Under the pieces are notes generated by a model, which saw only the letters and a program-made list of their open reading frames with translations, did no database searches and was not told the origin of the DNA. From assembly GCF_000420045.1 (NCBI RefSeq), contig NZ_ATUE01000005.1, forward strand, positions 186,001 through 250,000: a stretch of 64,000 bases of DNA, read 5' to 3'. The position numbers and the translations under genes were made by a program. The DNA is from Perlucidibaca piscinae DSM 21586 (GTDB taxonomy: Bacteria; Pseudomonadota; Gammaproteobacteria; Pseudomonadales; Moraxellaceae). Positions 51,389 through 61,156 of the stretch are shown piece after piece. The first letter of the stretch is position 1. Each line of letters begins with the position of its first letter.

Positions 51389-51889
51389 TCAGAACAGCTC
51401 GGCAAGGATCTGGCGACTGACCTGCTCGTTGTGCCCGGCCTTGGTGCGGATGTCATCGGCAATCATCTCGGCGAGCTTGCCGCCCACCAGGGGCACGCTG
51501 CACTCCACCACCCAGTCCAGGGTGTTGCAGGTACGGCCGTCCTGCTCGCTCAGGCTCATGGTGGCCGAGACCTGCACCGAACTCACCGACTTGTTGATGA
51601 AGACCAGGGCACCCTTGCCGGTAGCGCGGTTCCAGCGGTCGGTCTGCTCGATCTCGACCACCTGGTCCGGCTTGATGAACTTCTGGGCAATGCCGGGCAG
51701 CTTGATGCTGGGACGACCGGCAACCAGGGTAACGACGCTGAAGTCATCGCCATCCAGGCTCGATGCCAGCACCTCGGCGCGCTCGTGCTGCATGAGCTCG
51801 AGCTTGCGCTCGAAGTAGCGACGATCGGTCAGCATGGCCAGGACGCGGGACATCGGGGCATCCCAGGTCATCGAGGTCTGGAACTTCAT
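51389..51889 (-). CDS. DUF2505 (SRPBCC-fold) protein
   Basis: A 166-residue protein matching the DUF2505 pattern: MKFQTSMTWDAPMSRVLAML, DRRYFERKLELM, and the late WVVECSVPLVGGKLAEMIADD. The fold is START/SRPBCC-like with a hydrophobic pocket; no ligand is known. It lies 12 bp after purA and 31 bp before the DUF445 gene on the same strand, so it is probably co-transcribed. Confidence 0.85.
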   Translation of the reverse strand: MKFQTSMTWDAPMSRVLAMLTDRRYFERKLELMQHERAEVLASSLDGDDFSVVTLVAGRPSIKLPGIAQKFIKPDQVVEIEQTDRWNRATGKGALVFINKSVSSVQVSATMSLSEQDGRTCNTLDWVVECSVPLVGGKLAEMIADDIRTKAGHNEQVSRQILAELF

Positions 51890-51901
51890 GGCAATGGCTC
51901 C

Positions 51902-53197
<1,296 letters not shown>

Positions 53198-53220
53198 GAC
53201 TCAGTCTCAACAGATCAATT

Positions 53221-54381
53221 TCAGGAATTCAGAGGGCGCACAACCCAGGCGCCCGACTCGGCCACGAGAACGCGATCACAGCCGGTCGCGACCCCGGTGC
53301 CGGGAAGTTCATGCAACACGCGCTCGCCGGACTGACGCAACGCGGCCACGGCAGCATACAGCCCGGCATCATCAATCGCTGGCGCAAGGATTGCCGGGCG
53401 CAGCGCCGGCTTCGCATCGAAGGCCAGCCACTGCTTGAGATCGGCACTGAAGCCGGTGGCCGGCCGCGCGCGCCCGAACGCCTCGCCGACGTGGTCGTAG
53501 CGGCCGCCCTTGGCGACTTCGGCCGGCTGTCCCGGCACATAGGCCGCGAACACCAGACCGGTGTGGTAGTGGTAACCGCGAAGTTCGCTGAGGTCGATGT
53601 ACAACGTGACCTGCGGGTGCGACTGCCGCAACGCCGCAGCCACGGACTGCAGGTCACGCAGCGCCGACTGCACGGCGGCCGGTGCATCGGCCTGCAGGGT
53701 GCGCTCGAGCACGGCAAGGTCGCCGCACAGGGTCGGCAATGCCGTCAGCAGGGTCTGCGCTTCCAGGCCCGTCATCGCATCGGCCCACTCCGGCAGTGAC
53801 TTGCGCACGAGAATGTCCTGCAACGCGGCTTCGCGACCGGCATCGAGACCGGCCTGCACAGCCAGGGCACGGAAGATACCGACATGGCCGAGATCAAGGT
53901 GAATGTCACGGGCACCCGCCAGCGCCAGGCCGTCGAGCATGAGGCGGATGATCTCGATGTCGCTCTCGACACCGGCATGACCGTAGAGTTCGGCGCCGAT
54001 CTGGACCGGACAGCGCGAGCTGGACAGGCCTGCCGGACGCGTCTGCATCAGGGTGCCGGCGTAGCAGTAGCGGGCCGCACCGGCAACCGGCAGGCAATGG
54101 GCATCGAGACGCGCCACCTGCGGTGTCATGTCGGCGCGCACGCCCATGAGGCGACCGCTGAGCTGGTCGGTGATGGTGAAGGTCTGCTCGGCAAGATCCC
54201 GGCCGGAGCCGGTCAGCAAGGACTCGAGAAACTCCATGAGCGGCGGAAACACCAGGTCGTAGCCCCAGCTCGAGAAAAGATCGAGCAGCCGGCGCCGGAG
54301 CGACTCCAGGCGCGCCGCCTCGGCTGGCAGGACATCCGCCACCCCATCAGGCAGCAGCCACGCATCGACCGGTTTGACCAT
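53221..54381 (-). CDS. hisZ: ATP phosphoribosyltransferase regulatory subunit
   Basis: Catalytically silent histidyl-tRNA-synthetase paralogue that pairs with the short HisG to start histidine synthesis and bring histidine feedback. The 386-residue protein keeps class II synthetase motif 2 (VRADMTPQVARLDAH) and the ELRGYHYHTGLVFAAY segment, but lacks the C-terminal anticodon-binding domain of HisS. It lies downstream of the hfl operon terminator and upstream of purA. Confidence 0.94.
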   Translation of the reverse strand: MVKPVDAWLLPDGVADVLPAEAARLESLRRRLLDLFSSWGYDLVFPPLMEFLESLLTGSGRDLAEQTFTITDQLSGRLMGVRADMTPQVARLDAHCLPVAGAARYCYAGTLMQTRPAGLSSSRCPVQIGAELYGHAGVESDIEIIRLMLDGLALAGARDIHLDLGHVGIFRALAVQAGLDAGREAALQDILVRKSLPEWADAMTGLEAQTLLTALPTLCGDLAVLERTLQADAPAAVQSALRDLQSVAAALRQSHPQVTLYIDLSELRGYHYHTGLVFAAYVPGQPAEVAKGGRYDHVGEAFGRARPATGFSADLKQWLAFDAKPALRPAILAPAIDDAGLYAAVAALRQSGERVLHELPGTGVATGCDRVLVAESGAWVVRPLNS

Positions 54382-54403
54382 GTTGACTCACAGGCTTGGA
54401 CAC

Positions 54404-54429
54404 AAAAAAACCGAGTCTGTACTCGGTTC
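54404..54429 (-). terminator. Intrinsic terminator after hflC
   Basis: On the minus strand ACCGAGT-ACAG-ACTCGGT forms a 7-bp stem followed by TTTTTTG. It separates the hfq-hflX-hflK-hflC operon from hisZ-purA; the T-run ends 22 bp before the hisZ ATG. Confidence 0.9.
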
Positions 54430-54451
54430 AACACAGTTTATCACAGCTGAC

Positions 54452-54497
54452 GGGCATATGCCCAAGCTCTGCCGGCCACTCCTGCGAGTGGCCGGCA
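54452..54497. other. Two dyads beyond hflC
   Basis: GGGCATATGCCC (54452-54463) is a perfect 12-bp palindrome, and TGCCGGCCACT (54470-54480) pairs perfectly with AGTGGCCGGCA (54487-54497). Both lie between the hflC stop and its intrinsic terminator. They may protect the mRNA 3' end or assist termination. Confidence 0.6.
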
Positions 54498-54504
54498 AGC
54501 GCTG

Positions 54505-55368
54505 TCATTTCTGCTTCATGTAGCGCAGGAACTCGTTGTCACCCTTGAGCACCATGACGTCCGAGGGCTTGTTGAAGGTCTGACGGTAGGCCTGCAGGGA
54601 GCGGTAGAAGCGGTAGAACTCGGCATCCTGGCCAAAGGCCTTGCGCGCGATCGCGGCAGCCTCCGCATCGCCCTGGCCGCGCAGGATCTCGGACTGGCGA
54701 TAGGCCTCGGCAAGAATGACGCGCTGCTGGCGATCGGCCTCGGACTTGATGCGATCGGACATTTCCGTGCCCTGCGAGCGATGCTCGCGAGCCTCGCGCT
54801 CGCGCTCGGTGCGCATGCGGTTGTAGATCGACTCCACCGTCGAGGCCGGGAAATCGACGCGCTTGACGCGCACGTCGACGACACGGATGCCGAATTCCTG
54901 GCTGGCCACGGCATTCACCGCCTTGGTGAGATCCTGCATCAGCTGTTCGCGCTGACCGGCCACGACTTCATGCACGGTACGCTCGGAGACGCGGTTCTTG
55001 AGGCCGTCACGCACCAGCGGCAGCAGGCGGGCCTCGGCTTCCTGGGTGGCGCCGCCTGTGGCAGTGAAGTAACGCTTGACGTCGTCGACACGCCACATGA
55101 CGTAGGCATCAATGATGAGGAACTTGCTTTCCTTGGTCAGGAACTCGGTACGCTCGGCATCACTGACCTGGGTACGGCCATCGAAGCGACGCACCTCGTG
55201 CACCAGCGGAATCTTGAAGTGCAGACCCGGCTTCAGGTCGGACTCGACCACTTCGCCAAAGCGCAGCAGCACGCCACGCTCGGTAGCCTGAATGGTGTAA
55301 AAGGCGCTGTTGACCAGGAACAGCAGGAACAGGGTGATGGACAGGGCCATCGTGCCGCGATTACCCAT
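54505..55368 (-). CDS. hflC: HflC, regulator of FtsH
   Basis: A 287-residue inner-membrane SPFH/prohibitin protein. One N-terminal helix (LSITLFLLFLVNSAFYTI) is followed by TERGVLLRFGEVV and the SPFH domain with a coiled-coil region (about 170-240). With HflK it forms a large periplasm-facing cage around the FtsH protease and modulates membrane-protein turnover. Its ATG overlaps the hflK stop (TGATG). Confidence 0.95.
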   Translation of the reverse strand: MGNRGTMALSITLFLLFLVNSAFYTIQATERGVLLRFGEVVESDLKPGLHFKIPLVHEVRRFDGRTQVSDAERTEFLTKESKFLIIDAYVMWRVDDVKRYFTATGGATQEAEARLLPLVRDGLKNRVSERTVHEVVAGQREQLMQDLTKAVNAVASQEFGIRVVDVRVKRVDFPASTVESIYNRMRTEREREAREHRSQGTEMSDRIKSEADRQQRVILAEAYRQSEILRGQGDAEAAAIARKAFGQDAEFYRFYRSLQAYRQTFNKPSDVMVLKGDNEFLRYMKQK

Positions 55369-56507
55369 CAGCGTGCCTCCTCCGTGTTGCGACCGCCACG
55401 AACCGAGTCACGCGAGCCTCCGGTCTGGGCAGGCGGAACCGCAGCCGCCGGGTTCTGCGACAGCAGCTCGGCTGCTGGCGTGCCGCCGGCAGCGGTGCCG
55501 GCAGCCAGCTTGTCCATGGGAATGTAGAGCAGCGGCGCCGCGCCGTTGGGCTCGACCACGATCTTGCTGGTCTTGCCCAGCACGGACTCCATGGTCTCCA
55601 GATAGAGCCGGCTGCGCATGACCTGGGGATTCTGGCGGTATTCGCCGAGCAGGCCGCGGAAACGCGAGGCGTCACCGGTGGCACGATCAACCACTTCCTG
55701 CTTGTAGGCGGTGGCGTCAGCGATCAGTCGCGCCGCCTGGCCGCGCGCTTCCGGCACGATGCCGTTGGCATAGGTCTCGGCCTGGTTCTTCAGGCGCTCC
55801 TTGTCTTCCTTGGCGCGAATCACGTCATCGAAGGCCGCCTTCACTTCCTTGGGCGGCAGCGCCTCGAGAATGTTCACGTTGCGGATGCTGAGACCGGTCT
55901 GGTAACGGTCCAGATAGGCCTGCAGGCGCGGCTGCATGTCCTGGGCAAGCCTGGCGCGCCCCTCGCCAAGCACCTGGGTCATCTTGGCACTGCCGACGAC
56001 ATGGCGCAGCGCCGATTCGGTGGCATGCGCCAGCGTGGACTCCGGATTGGCCACCGCCAGCACATAGAGACGGGGATCCGCGATGCGGTACTGCACCGAC
56101 AGCGAAATGTCGACGATGTTCTCGTCTTCCGTGATCATGGTCGCGTTCAGGGGCATCTGCTCGGTGCGCTCGACATTGACCTTGCGCACGTTGTCGACCA
56201 GTGGCGGATGCCAGTGCAGACCGGCCGTCTGCACGCTCTGGTAGTCGCCGAAGCGGAACAGCACGGCACGCTCGGCCTGCTCGACGCGATAGAAGCCGAA
56301 CAGGGCCCAGAGTCCGACAGCTCCCACCAGCAGGTATCTGGTGAGCTGCTGCTCGCCCTGGGGATCACTGCCACCAAAGAGGCCCTTCAGCTTCTGCAGC
56401 AAATCCTCGCCACCGCCCTGCGGGCGGCCACCGGAAGGCTTGCGGCCCCACGGATCCTGGGAATCACCGCCGGGCTGCTGTCCCGGACCGGGTTGGTTCC
56501 ACGCCAT
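55368..56507 (-). CDS. hflK: HflK, regulator of FtsH
   Basis: The partner of HflC. The 379-residue protein has a Gly/Pro-rich cytoplasmic N-terminus (PGPGQQPGGDSQDPWGRKP), a single helix (LLVGAVGLWALFGFY), and an SPFH domain starting EQAERAVLFRFGDY, then a coiled coil and a low-complexity tail. AGGAG sits 6 nt before the ATG at 56507, which is the clear start inside a longer open frame. It lies between hflX and hflC. Confidence 0.95.
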   Translation of the reverse strand: MAWNQPGPGQQPGGDSQDPWGRKPSGGRPQGGGEDLLQKLKGLFGGSDPQGEQQLTRYLLVGAVGLWALFGFYRVEQAERAVLFRFGDYQSVQTAGLHWHPPLVDNVRKVNVERTEQMPLNATMITEDENIVDISLSVQYRIADPRLYVLAVANPESTLAHATESALRHVVGSAKMTQVLGEGRARLAQDMQPRLQAYLDRYQTGLSIRNVNILEALPPKEVKAAFDDVIRAKEDKERLKNQAETYANGIVPEARGQAARLIADATAYKQEVVDRATGDASRFRGLLGEYRQNPQVMRSRLYLETMESVLGKTSKIVVEPNGAAPLLYIPMDKLAAGTAAGGTPAAELLSQNPAAAVPPAQTGGSRDSVRGGRNTEEAR

Positions 56508-56520
56508 CTGGCACTCCTGT

Positions 56521-57849
56521 TCATTCCGTGGCGGGATGCGAATGCATCGCCGCCGCCTTTTCATCCCAGAGCACATCGGCCCGGGTCAATCCTTCACGGG
56601 CCAGACACTGGCCGAGATCCTGGGTCAGCATGCGCACGCGCAGGAGACCGCCCCCTTGATCATCGGGGCACTCCTCAAGCACCGCCCCGAGACTGTAGAG
56701 ACGTGCACGCAATCTTGCCAGTGCAGCGGGCAGAGACAGCCAGGCCTCTTCCCAGGGCGACGCCAGCGTCGCCTGCATGGCCTGCAGCAGTTCGGCAAAA
56801 CCACGACCGTCCCGCGCCGAGATCCACACGCCCACCGGCACGCCCCACTCGTCATGATCAATGCGCGGCTGCTGGTCAGGCAAGGTGTCGAGCTTGTTGT
56901 ACACCATCAGCACCGGCGCTGTCGCGCCCACTTCCTGCAACACCTGGCGCACGGCCTGCTCATGCAGGTCACGCTCGGGATGCCCGGCATCGACGACATG
57001 CAGCAGCAGATCGGCCTGCACGGTTTCTTCCAGAGTGGCACGGAAAGCATCCACCAGCTGGTGCGGCAGGTGACGGACAAAACCCACGGTGTCGGCCAGC
57101 ACCACCGGACCGATGCCATCCAGCGATACCCGGCGCAGGGTCGGATCCAGGGTCGCGAAGAGCTGGTCGGCAGCATACACGTCCGCACCCGCCAGACGAT
57201 TGAACAGCGTCGACTTGCCGGCGTTGGTGTAGCCCACCAGCGACACCGTCGGCACCCCGGCCTTCTGGCGCGCGGCACGCCCCTGGGAGCGCGTCTGGCG
57301 CACCTTTTCCAGGCGTGCCTTGAGGTAGTCGATGCGCTTGCGAAGCAGGCGGCGGTCGGTTTCGAGCTGGGTTTCGCCAGGACCGCGCAGACCGATGCCG
57401 CCTTTCTGGCGCTCGAGGTGGGTCCAGCCACGCACCAGTCGCGACGACAGGTGATCGAGCTGCGCCAGCTCGACCTGCAGCTTGCCTTCATGGGTGCGCG
57501 CACGCTGGGCGAAGATGTCGAGAATCAGACCGGTACGATCCAGCACCCGGCATTGCAACTCGCGTTCGAGGTTGCGCTCCTGCGCCGGCGTCAGGGCATG
57601 GTTGAACAGCACCACCTCGGCGCCGGTGGCCGCGATGGCATCACGGATCTCGGCCACCTTGCCGGTTCCGGCATAAAGACGGGCATCGGGACGCTGACGC
57701 GAGCCGGTGACTACGGCCAGCACAGCCACCTCGGCCGAGCTGGCGAGCAGACGGAACTCGTCAAGGTCCTCGTCCTGGCCGCCCTGACGCAGGTCCAGAT
57801 GGACCAGGATGGCGCCCTCTCCACCAGCAGGGCGTTCAAAATATTCCAA
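56521..57849 (-). CDS. hflX: Ribosome-associated GTPase HflX
   Basis: Splits stalled or hibernating 70S ribosomes, especially under heat stress. The 442-residue protein has the HflX N-terminal domain, a coiled-coil stretch (LRKRIDYLKARLEKVRQTR), and G motifs GYTNAGKST (G1), DTVGFVRHLP (G3) and NKLD (G4). The start appears to be TTG at 57849: AGAGG lies 8 nt upstream and the product then begins xEYFERPAGGEGAILVHL, the usual N-terminus. It is 13 nt from hflK and 63 nt from hfq. Confidence 0.95.
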   Translation of the reverse strand: MEYFERPAGGEGAILVHLDLRQGGQDEDLDEFRLLASSAEVAVLAVVTGSRQRPDARLYAGTGKVAEIRDAIAATGAEVVLFNHALTPAQERNLERELQCRVLDRTGLILDIFAQRARTHEGKLQVELAQLDHLSSRLVRGWTHLERQKGGIGLRGPGETQLETDRRLLRKRIDYLKARLEKVRQTRSQGRAARQKAGVPTVSLVGYTNAGKSTLFNRLAGADVYAADQLFATLDPTLRRVSLDGIGPVVLADTVGFVRHLPHQLVDAFRATLEETVQADLLLHVVDAGHPERDLHEQAVRQVLQEVGATAPVLMVYNKLDTLPDQQPRIDHDEWGVPVGVWISARDGRGFAELLQAMQATLASPWEEAWLSLPAALARLRARLYSLGAVLEECPDDQGGGLLRVRMLTQDLGQCLAREGLTRADVLWDEKAAAMHSHPATE

Positions 57850-57912
57850 GTAGCTTACCTCTGTCGTCCGGGCCGGGCAGTCATGCCCTGACCCGGAACG
57901 AGATCACCGCAC

Positions 57913-58230
57913 TCAGGCAAATGGCGGCTGGGTGTCGTCGTCATCCAGATCTTCCAGACTGGACTCGCTCTGCCCCAGCGGCGCGGTGCCGCCGATGGGC
58001 ACATTGCTGCCTGGCAGCGTGGTACGCGGATTGCGCGCCGGCACCACGGTGGAAATGGCGTGCTTGTAGACCATCTGGCTGACCGTGTTCTTGAGCAGCA
58101 CCACGTACTGGTCGAACGATTCGATCTGACCCTGCAGCTTGATGCCGTTCACCAGGAAGATGGAAACGGGTATGCGTTCCTTGCGCAGCGCATTCAGGAA
58201 GGGATCCTGCAGGGTTTGTCCCTTGGACAT
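57913..58230 (-). CDS. hfq: RNA chaperone Hfq
   Basis: Hexameric Sm-like protein that pairs small RNAs with mRNAs. The 105-residue protein has the conserved core GQTLQDPFLNALRKERIPVSIFLVNGIKLQGQIESFDQ-type Sm1 and the YKHAI Sm2 motif (residues 55-59), then a 35-residue tail ending in DLDDDD, an acidic tip of the sort that regulates RNA binding. AGAGGA precedes the ATG. The 141 bp upstream to miaA contain GC-rich dyads but no clear promoter. Confidence 0.97.
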   Translation of the reverse strand: MSKGQTLQDPFLNALRKERIPVSIFLVNGIKLQGQIESFDQYVVLLKNTVSQMVYKHAISTVVPARNPRTTLPGSNVPIGGTAPLGQSESSLEDLDDDDTQPPFA

Positions 58231-58371
58231 GGTTTTTTCCTCTGGACTGGCTCAACCCGAGCCGATAATGGGGTGCCGCACAACCCGTTGCCGGGCTCCC
58301 CGCAATCCGGGAATGGCCACACCAAATACCAGTGTGGCGTAAACCAACTGTGGGGGTGTATGCCCGCTTTT

Positions 58372-59313
58372 TCAAGTGCCCGACGGCAAATGCCGGATGA
58401 TCTGCGCGGGGGCGCTGATGTCCGACGGATCCAGCCAGGTCAGGTCGGGAAAGCTGCGCAGCCAGGTCAGCTGCCGCTTGGCGAGCTGGCGCGTGGCCGC
58501 CACGCACTGATCGCGGCAGGTGGGCAGATCGGTCTCGCCGTCCAGATGCAGCCAGGCCTGGCGATACCCGACGGCACGCATCGAAGGCAGGCCCAGGTGC
58601 AGATCGCCGCGGGCTTTCAGGGCAATCACCTCATCCAGAAAGCCCTGGGCCAGCATGAGGTCGAATCTGCGGGCGATGCGCTCGTGCAGAACCGCCCTGT
58701 CCGGCGGACTGACCGCAAACCAGCGCAGATCGAAGGGCAGGGGTTCCGGCGCCGGCTGCTCGGCATGCCACTGCGACAGGGGCTTGCCGGTCACCAGCCA
58801 GACCTCGAGCGCGCGCTGCAGGCGCTGGCTGTCACCTGGCGTGATGCGTGCCGCCGCCACGGGGTCCACCGCCTGCAGGCGACGGTGCAACGAGGCCAGA
58901 CCATCACGAGCCGCATCGGCGTCGAGCTGTGCGCGCACCGCCGGATCAGCCTCCGGCAGCAGCGCCAGACCATCCCGCAGCACCTTGAAATAGAGCATGG
59001 TGCCGCCCGTGAGCAGCGGCGTGCGCCCGGCCGCCACCACCTCGTGCATGGCCGCCAAGGCATCGCTGCGGAACTCCGCCGCGGAATAGGCCTGGGCCGG
59101 ATCACGGATGTCGATGAGGCGATGCGGCGCCAGCGCCAGCTCGTCGGGCGTCGGCTTGGCCGTGCCGATGTCCATGCCGCGATAGACCATGCCCGAGTCC
59201 ACCGAGATGATCTCGACATCGCCGCGTGCCGCCAGTGCCATCGCCAATGCGGTCTTGCCGGCTGCCGTAGGCCCCATCAGGCAGATCGCGGCCGGTCGCG
59301 AGGGGTTTGTCAT
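58372..59313 (-). CDS. miaA: tRNA dimethylallyltransferase
   Basis: Adds a dimethylallyl group to A37 of UNN-reading tRNAs, the first step to ms2i6A. The 313-residue protein has the P-loop GPTAAGKTALA, DSGMVYRGMDIGTAKP with the catalytic Asp, and LTGGTMLYFKVLRDGL. The ATG at 59313 lies 2 nt after the mutL stop, which marks the true start in a longer frame. miaA-hfq order is conserved in Gammaproteobacteria. Confidence 0.95.
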   Translation of the reverse strand: MTNPSRPAAICLMGPTAAGKTALAMALAARGDVEIISVDSGMVYRGMDIGTAKPTPDELALAPHRLIDIRDPAQAYSAAEFRSDALAAMHEVVAAGRTPLLTGGTMLYFKVLRDGLALLPEADPAVRAQLDADAARDGLASLHRRLQAVDPVAAARITPGDSQRLQRALEVWLVTGKPLSQWHAEQPAPEPLPFDLRWFAVSPPDRAVLHERIARRFDLMLAQGFLDEVIALKARGDLHLGLPSMRAVGYRQAWLHLDGETDLPTCRDQCVAATRQLAKRQLTWLRSFPDLTWLDPSDISAPAQIIRHLPSGT

Positions 59314-59315
59314 GG

Positions 59316-61154
59316 TCAGCGCCCACGCAGAAACAGACGGTCGAGATCGGCCATGCTCAGACGCGTCCAGGTCGGACGACCATGATTGCACTGGCCGCTG
59401 CGCTCGGTGGCTTCCATGTCGCGCAGCAGGGCATTCATCTCGACCACCGACAGCTGACGATTGGCACGCACGGCGCCATGACAGGCCATGGTCGCGAGCA
59501 GGGTATTGCGATGCTCCTGCCAGCGCCGGGTCTGACCGTGCGTGACCAGATCGGAGAGCACGTCACGCACCAGCGCCTCGGCACCGGCCTGCGACAACAG
59601 CGTCGGCAGCGCCCTTACCAGCAGGGTTTCCGGCCCCATGCGCTGAAGCTCGAAGCCCATGTCAAGAAAGTCAGCCTGGTGGGTCTCGGCCAGATCAGCC
59701 TCGCGCTGACTGACCGCAATGCTCAATGGCACCAGCAAGGGCTGGCGGGCAATGCCTTCACTCTCCTGCGCCGCTTTCAGGCGCTCGTAAACGATGCGCT
59801 CATGGGCGGCATGAATGTCGACCAGCACCAGACCGTCGGTGTTCTGTGCCAGCAGATAGACCCCGTGAAGCTGGGCCAGAGCATAGCCCAGCGGGTGCTC
59901 GGCTGGTGTCGATGTCGACGGCGAGGCCGGCAGGCTGTCCGACGATGCCGGCATCAGGCCCGGCAGCGACGCCGCAGGTGCGGACGACGCGACAGCGCCC
60001 GCAGGCGTTGCTGTCCCGAGATAGCTCGCCAGCGCCTCGCGGGCTTCCGGCCTGGACCAGTCCAGACCGCCCTGGCTGGGCTGCCAGCCGGGAACCATGG
60101 AGACTGGCACAGCCGCCGTCCCGGAGGCCGCCGCCGCCGGCGCATCCTGCGGGCGCAACGCGGCAATGGCGCGATGCAGGCCGCGATAAATCACGTCATG
60201 CACGAGTCGCGACTCGCGAAAGCGCACTTCATGCTTGGTCGGGTGCACATTGACGTCGACAGCGCCCGGATCCATGTCGAGAAACAGCACGAAGGCGGGA
60301 TACCGGCCGTGGAAGAGCACATCGGCATAGGCCTGGCGCACGGCGTGCGAAACCACCTTGTCGCGCACCATGCGTCCGTTGACGAAGAAGTACTGCAGAT
60401 CCGCCTGCGAGCGAGAGAACGTGGGCAAGCCCAGCCAGCCATGCAGACGTATGCCCGCCGTCTCGACCTCGAGCGGAATCGCGGACTGCACGAAGGCAGG
60501 CCCGCACAGCTGCCCCAGGCGCTTGAGCAGCTCGGCCTCGCTCTGCGCGGGACGCAGCTGCCAGAGCGCACGCTGGTTGTGACTGAGGCTGAAGCCGACC
60601 CGGGGCGAGACCAGGGCGATGCGCCGCACCACCTCTTCGAGATGGCCGAATTCGGTGTTCTCGCTGCGCAGGAACTTGCGCCGTGCCGGCGTGTTGAAGA
60701 ACAGGTCCCGCACCTCGACCGTGGTACCGCGCGGGTGTCGCGCCGGCTCGACATGCGCTGCCATGTCACGACCCTCGGTGCGCACCGCCCAGCCCAGGCC
60801 GCTCGATTCCGTGCTCGACGTCATGGTCAAACGAGACACCGAGGCGATGGAGGCCAGCGCCTCGCCACGGAAGCCCAGTGTGGCCACCGCCTCAAGGTCA
60901 TCCAGATGATGGATCTTGCTGGTGGCATGACGCGCCAGCGCCAGCGCCAGGTCATCACGCGCAATGCCGTCACCATCATCACGTATGGTCAGGCCGGCGA
61001 TGCCGCCCTGCTCGACCTGCACCTCGATGACACGCGCGCCGGCATCGATGGCGTTCTCGAGCAGCTCCTTGGCCACCGACGCCGGTCGTTCGACCACCTC
61101 GCCGGCGGCAATCTGGTTGGCCAGACGGGCGTCAAGCAGCTGAATGCGCGCCAC
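59316..61154 (-). CDS. mutL: DNA mismatch repair protein MutL
   Basis: ATPase that links MutS mismatch recognition to downstream repair steps. The 612-residue protein has the GHKL motifs ELLENAIDAGA, RDDGDGI and LGFRGEALASI in the first 110 residues. A Ser/Ala/Pro-rich linker (about 330-430) and the C-terminal dimerisation domain follow. No endonuclease DQHA(x)2E(x)4E motif is seen; the corresponding position reads DIHAAHERIVYE. The start is GTG at 61154, 2 nt after the amiC stop. Confidence 0.95.
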   Translation of the reverse strand: MARIQLLDARLANQIAAGEVVERPASVAKELLENAIDAGARVIEVQVEQGGIAGLTIRDDGDGIARDDLALALARHATSKIHHLDDLEAVATLGFRGEALASIASVSRLTMTSSTESSGLGWAVRTEGRDMAAHVEPARHPRGTTVEVRDLFFNTPARRKFLRSENTEFGHLEEVVRRIALVSPRVGFSLSHNQRALWQLRPAQSEAELLKRLGQLCGPAFVQSAIPLEVETAGIRLHGWLGLPTFSRSQADLQYFFVNGRMVRDKVVSHAVRQAYADVLFHGRYPAFVLFLDMDPGAVDVNVHPTKHEVRFRESRLVHDVIYRGLHRAIAALRPQDAPAAAASGTAAVPVSMVPGWQPSQGGLDWSRPEAREALASYLGTATPAGAVASSAPAASLPGLMPASSDSLPASPSTSTPAEHPLGYALAQLHGVYLLAQNTDGLVLVDIHAAHERIVYERLKAAQESEGIARQPLLVPLSIAVSQREADLAETHQADFLDMGFELQRMGPETLLVRALPTLLSQAGAEALVRDVLSDLVTHGQTRRWQEHRNTLLATMACHGAVRANRQLSVVEMNALLRDMEATERSGQCNHGRPTWTRLSMADLDRLFLRGR

Positions 61155-61156
61155 GC

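Noticed and set aside
58231..58371. A riboswitch or structured leader before hfq
   Set aside because: Several GC-rich dyads exist, but none matches a known riboswitch layout and high GC makes such pairing common.
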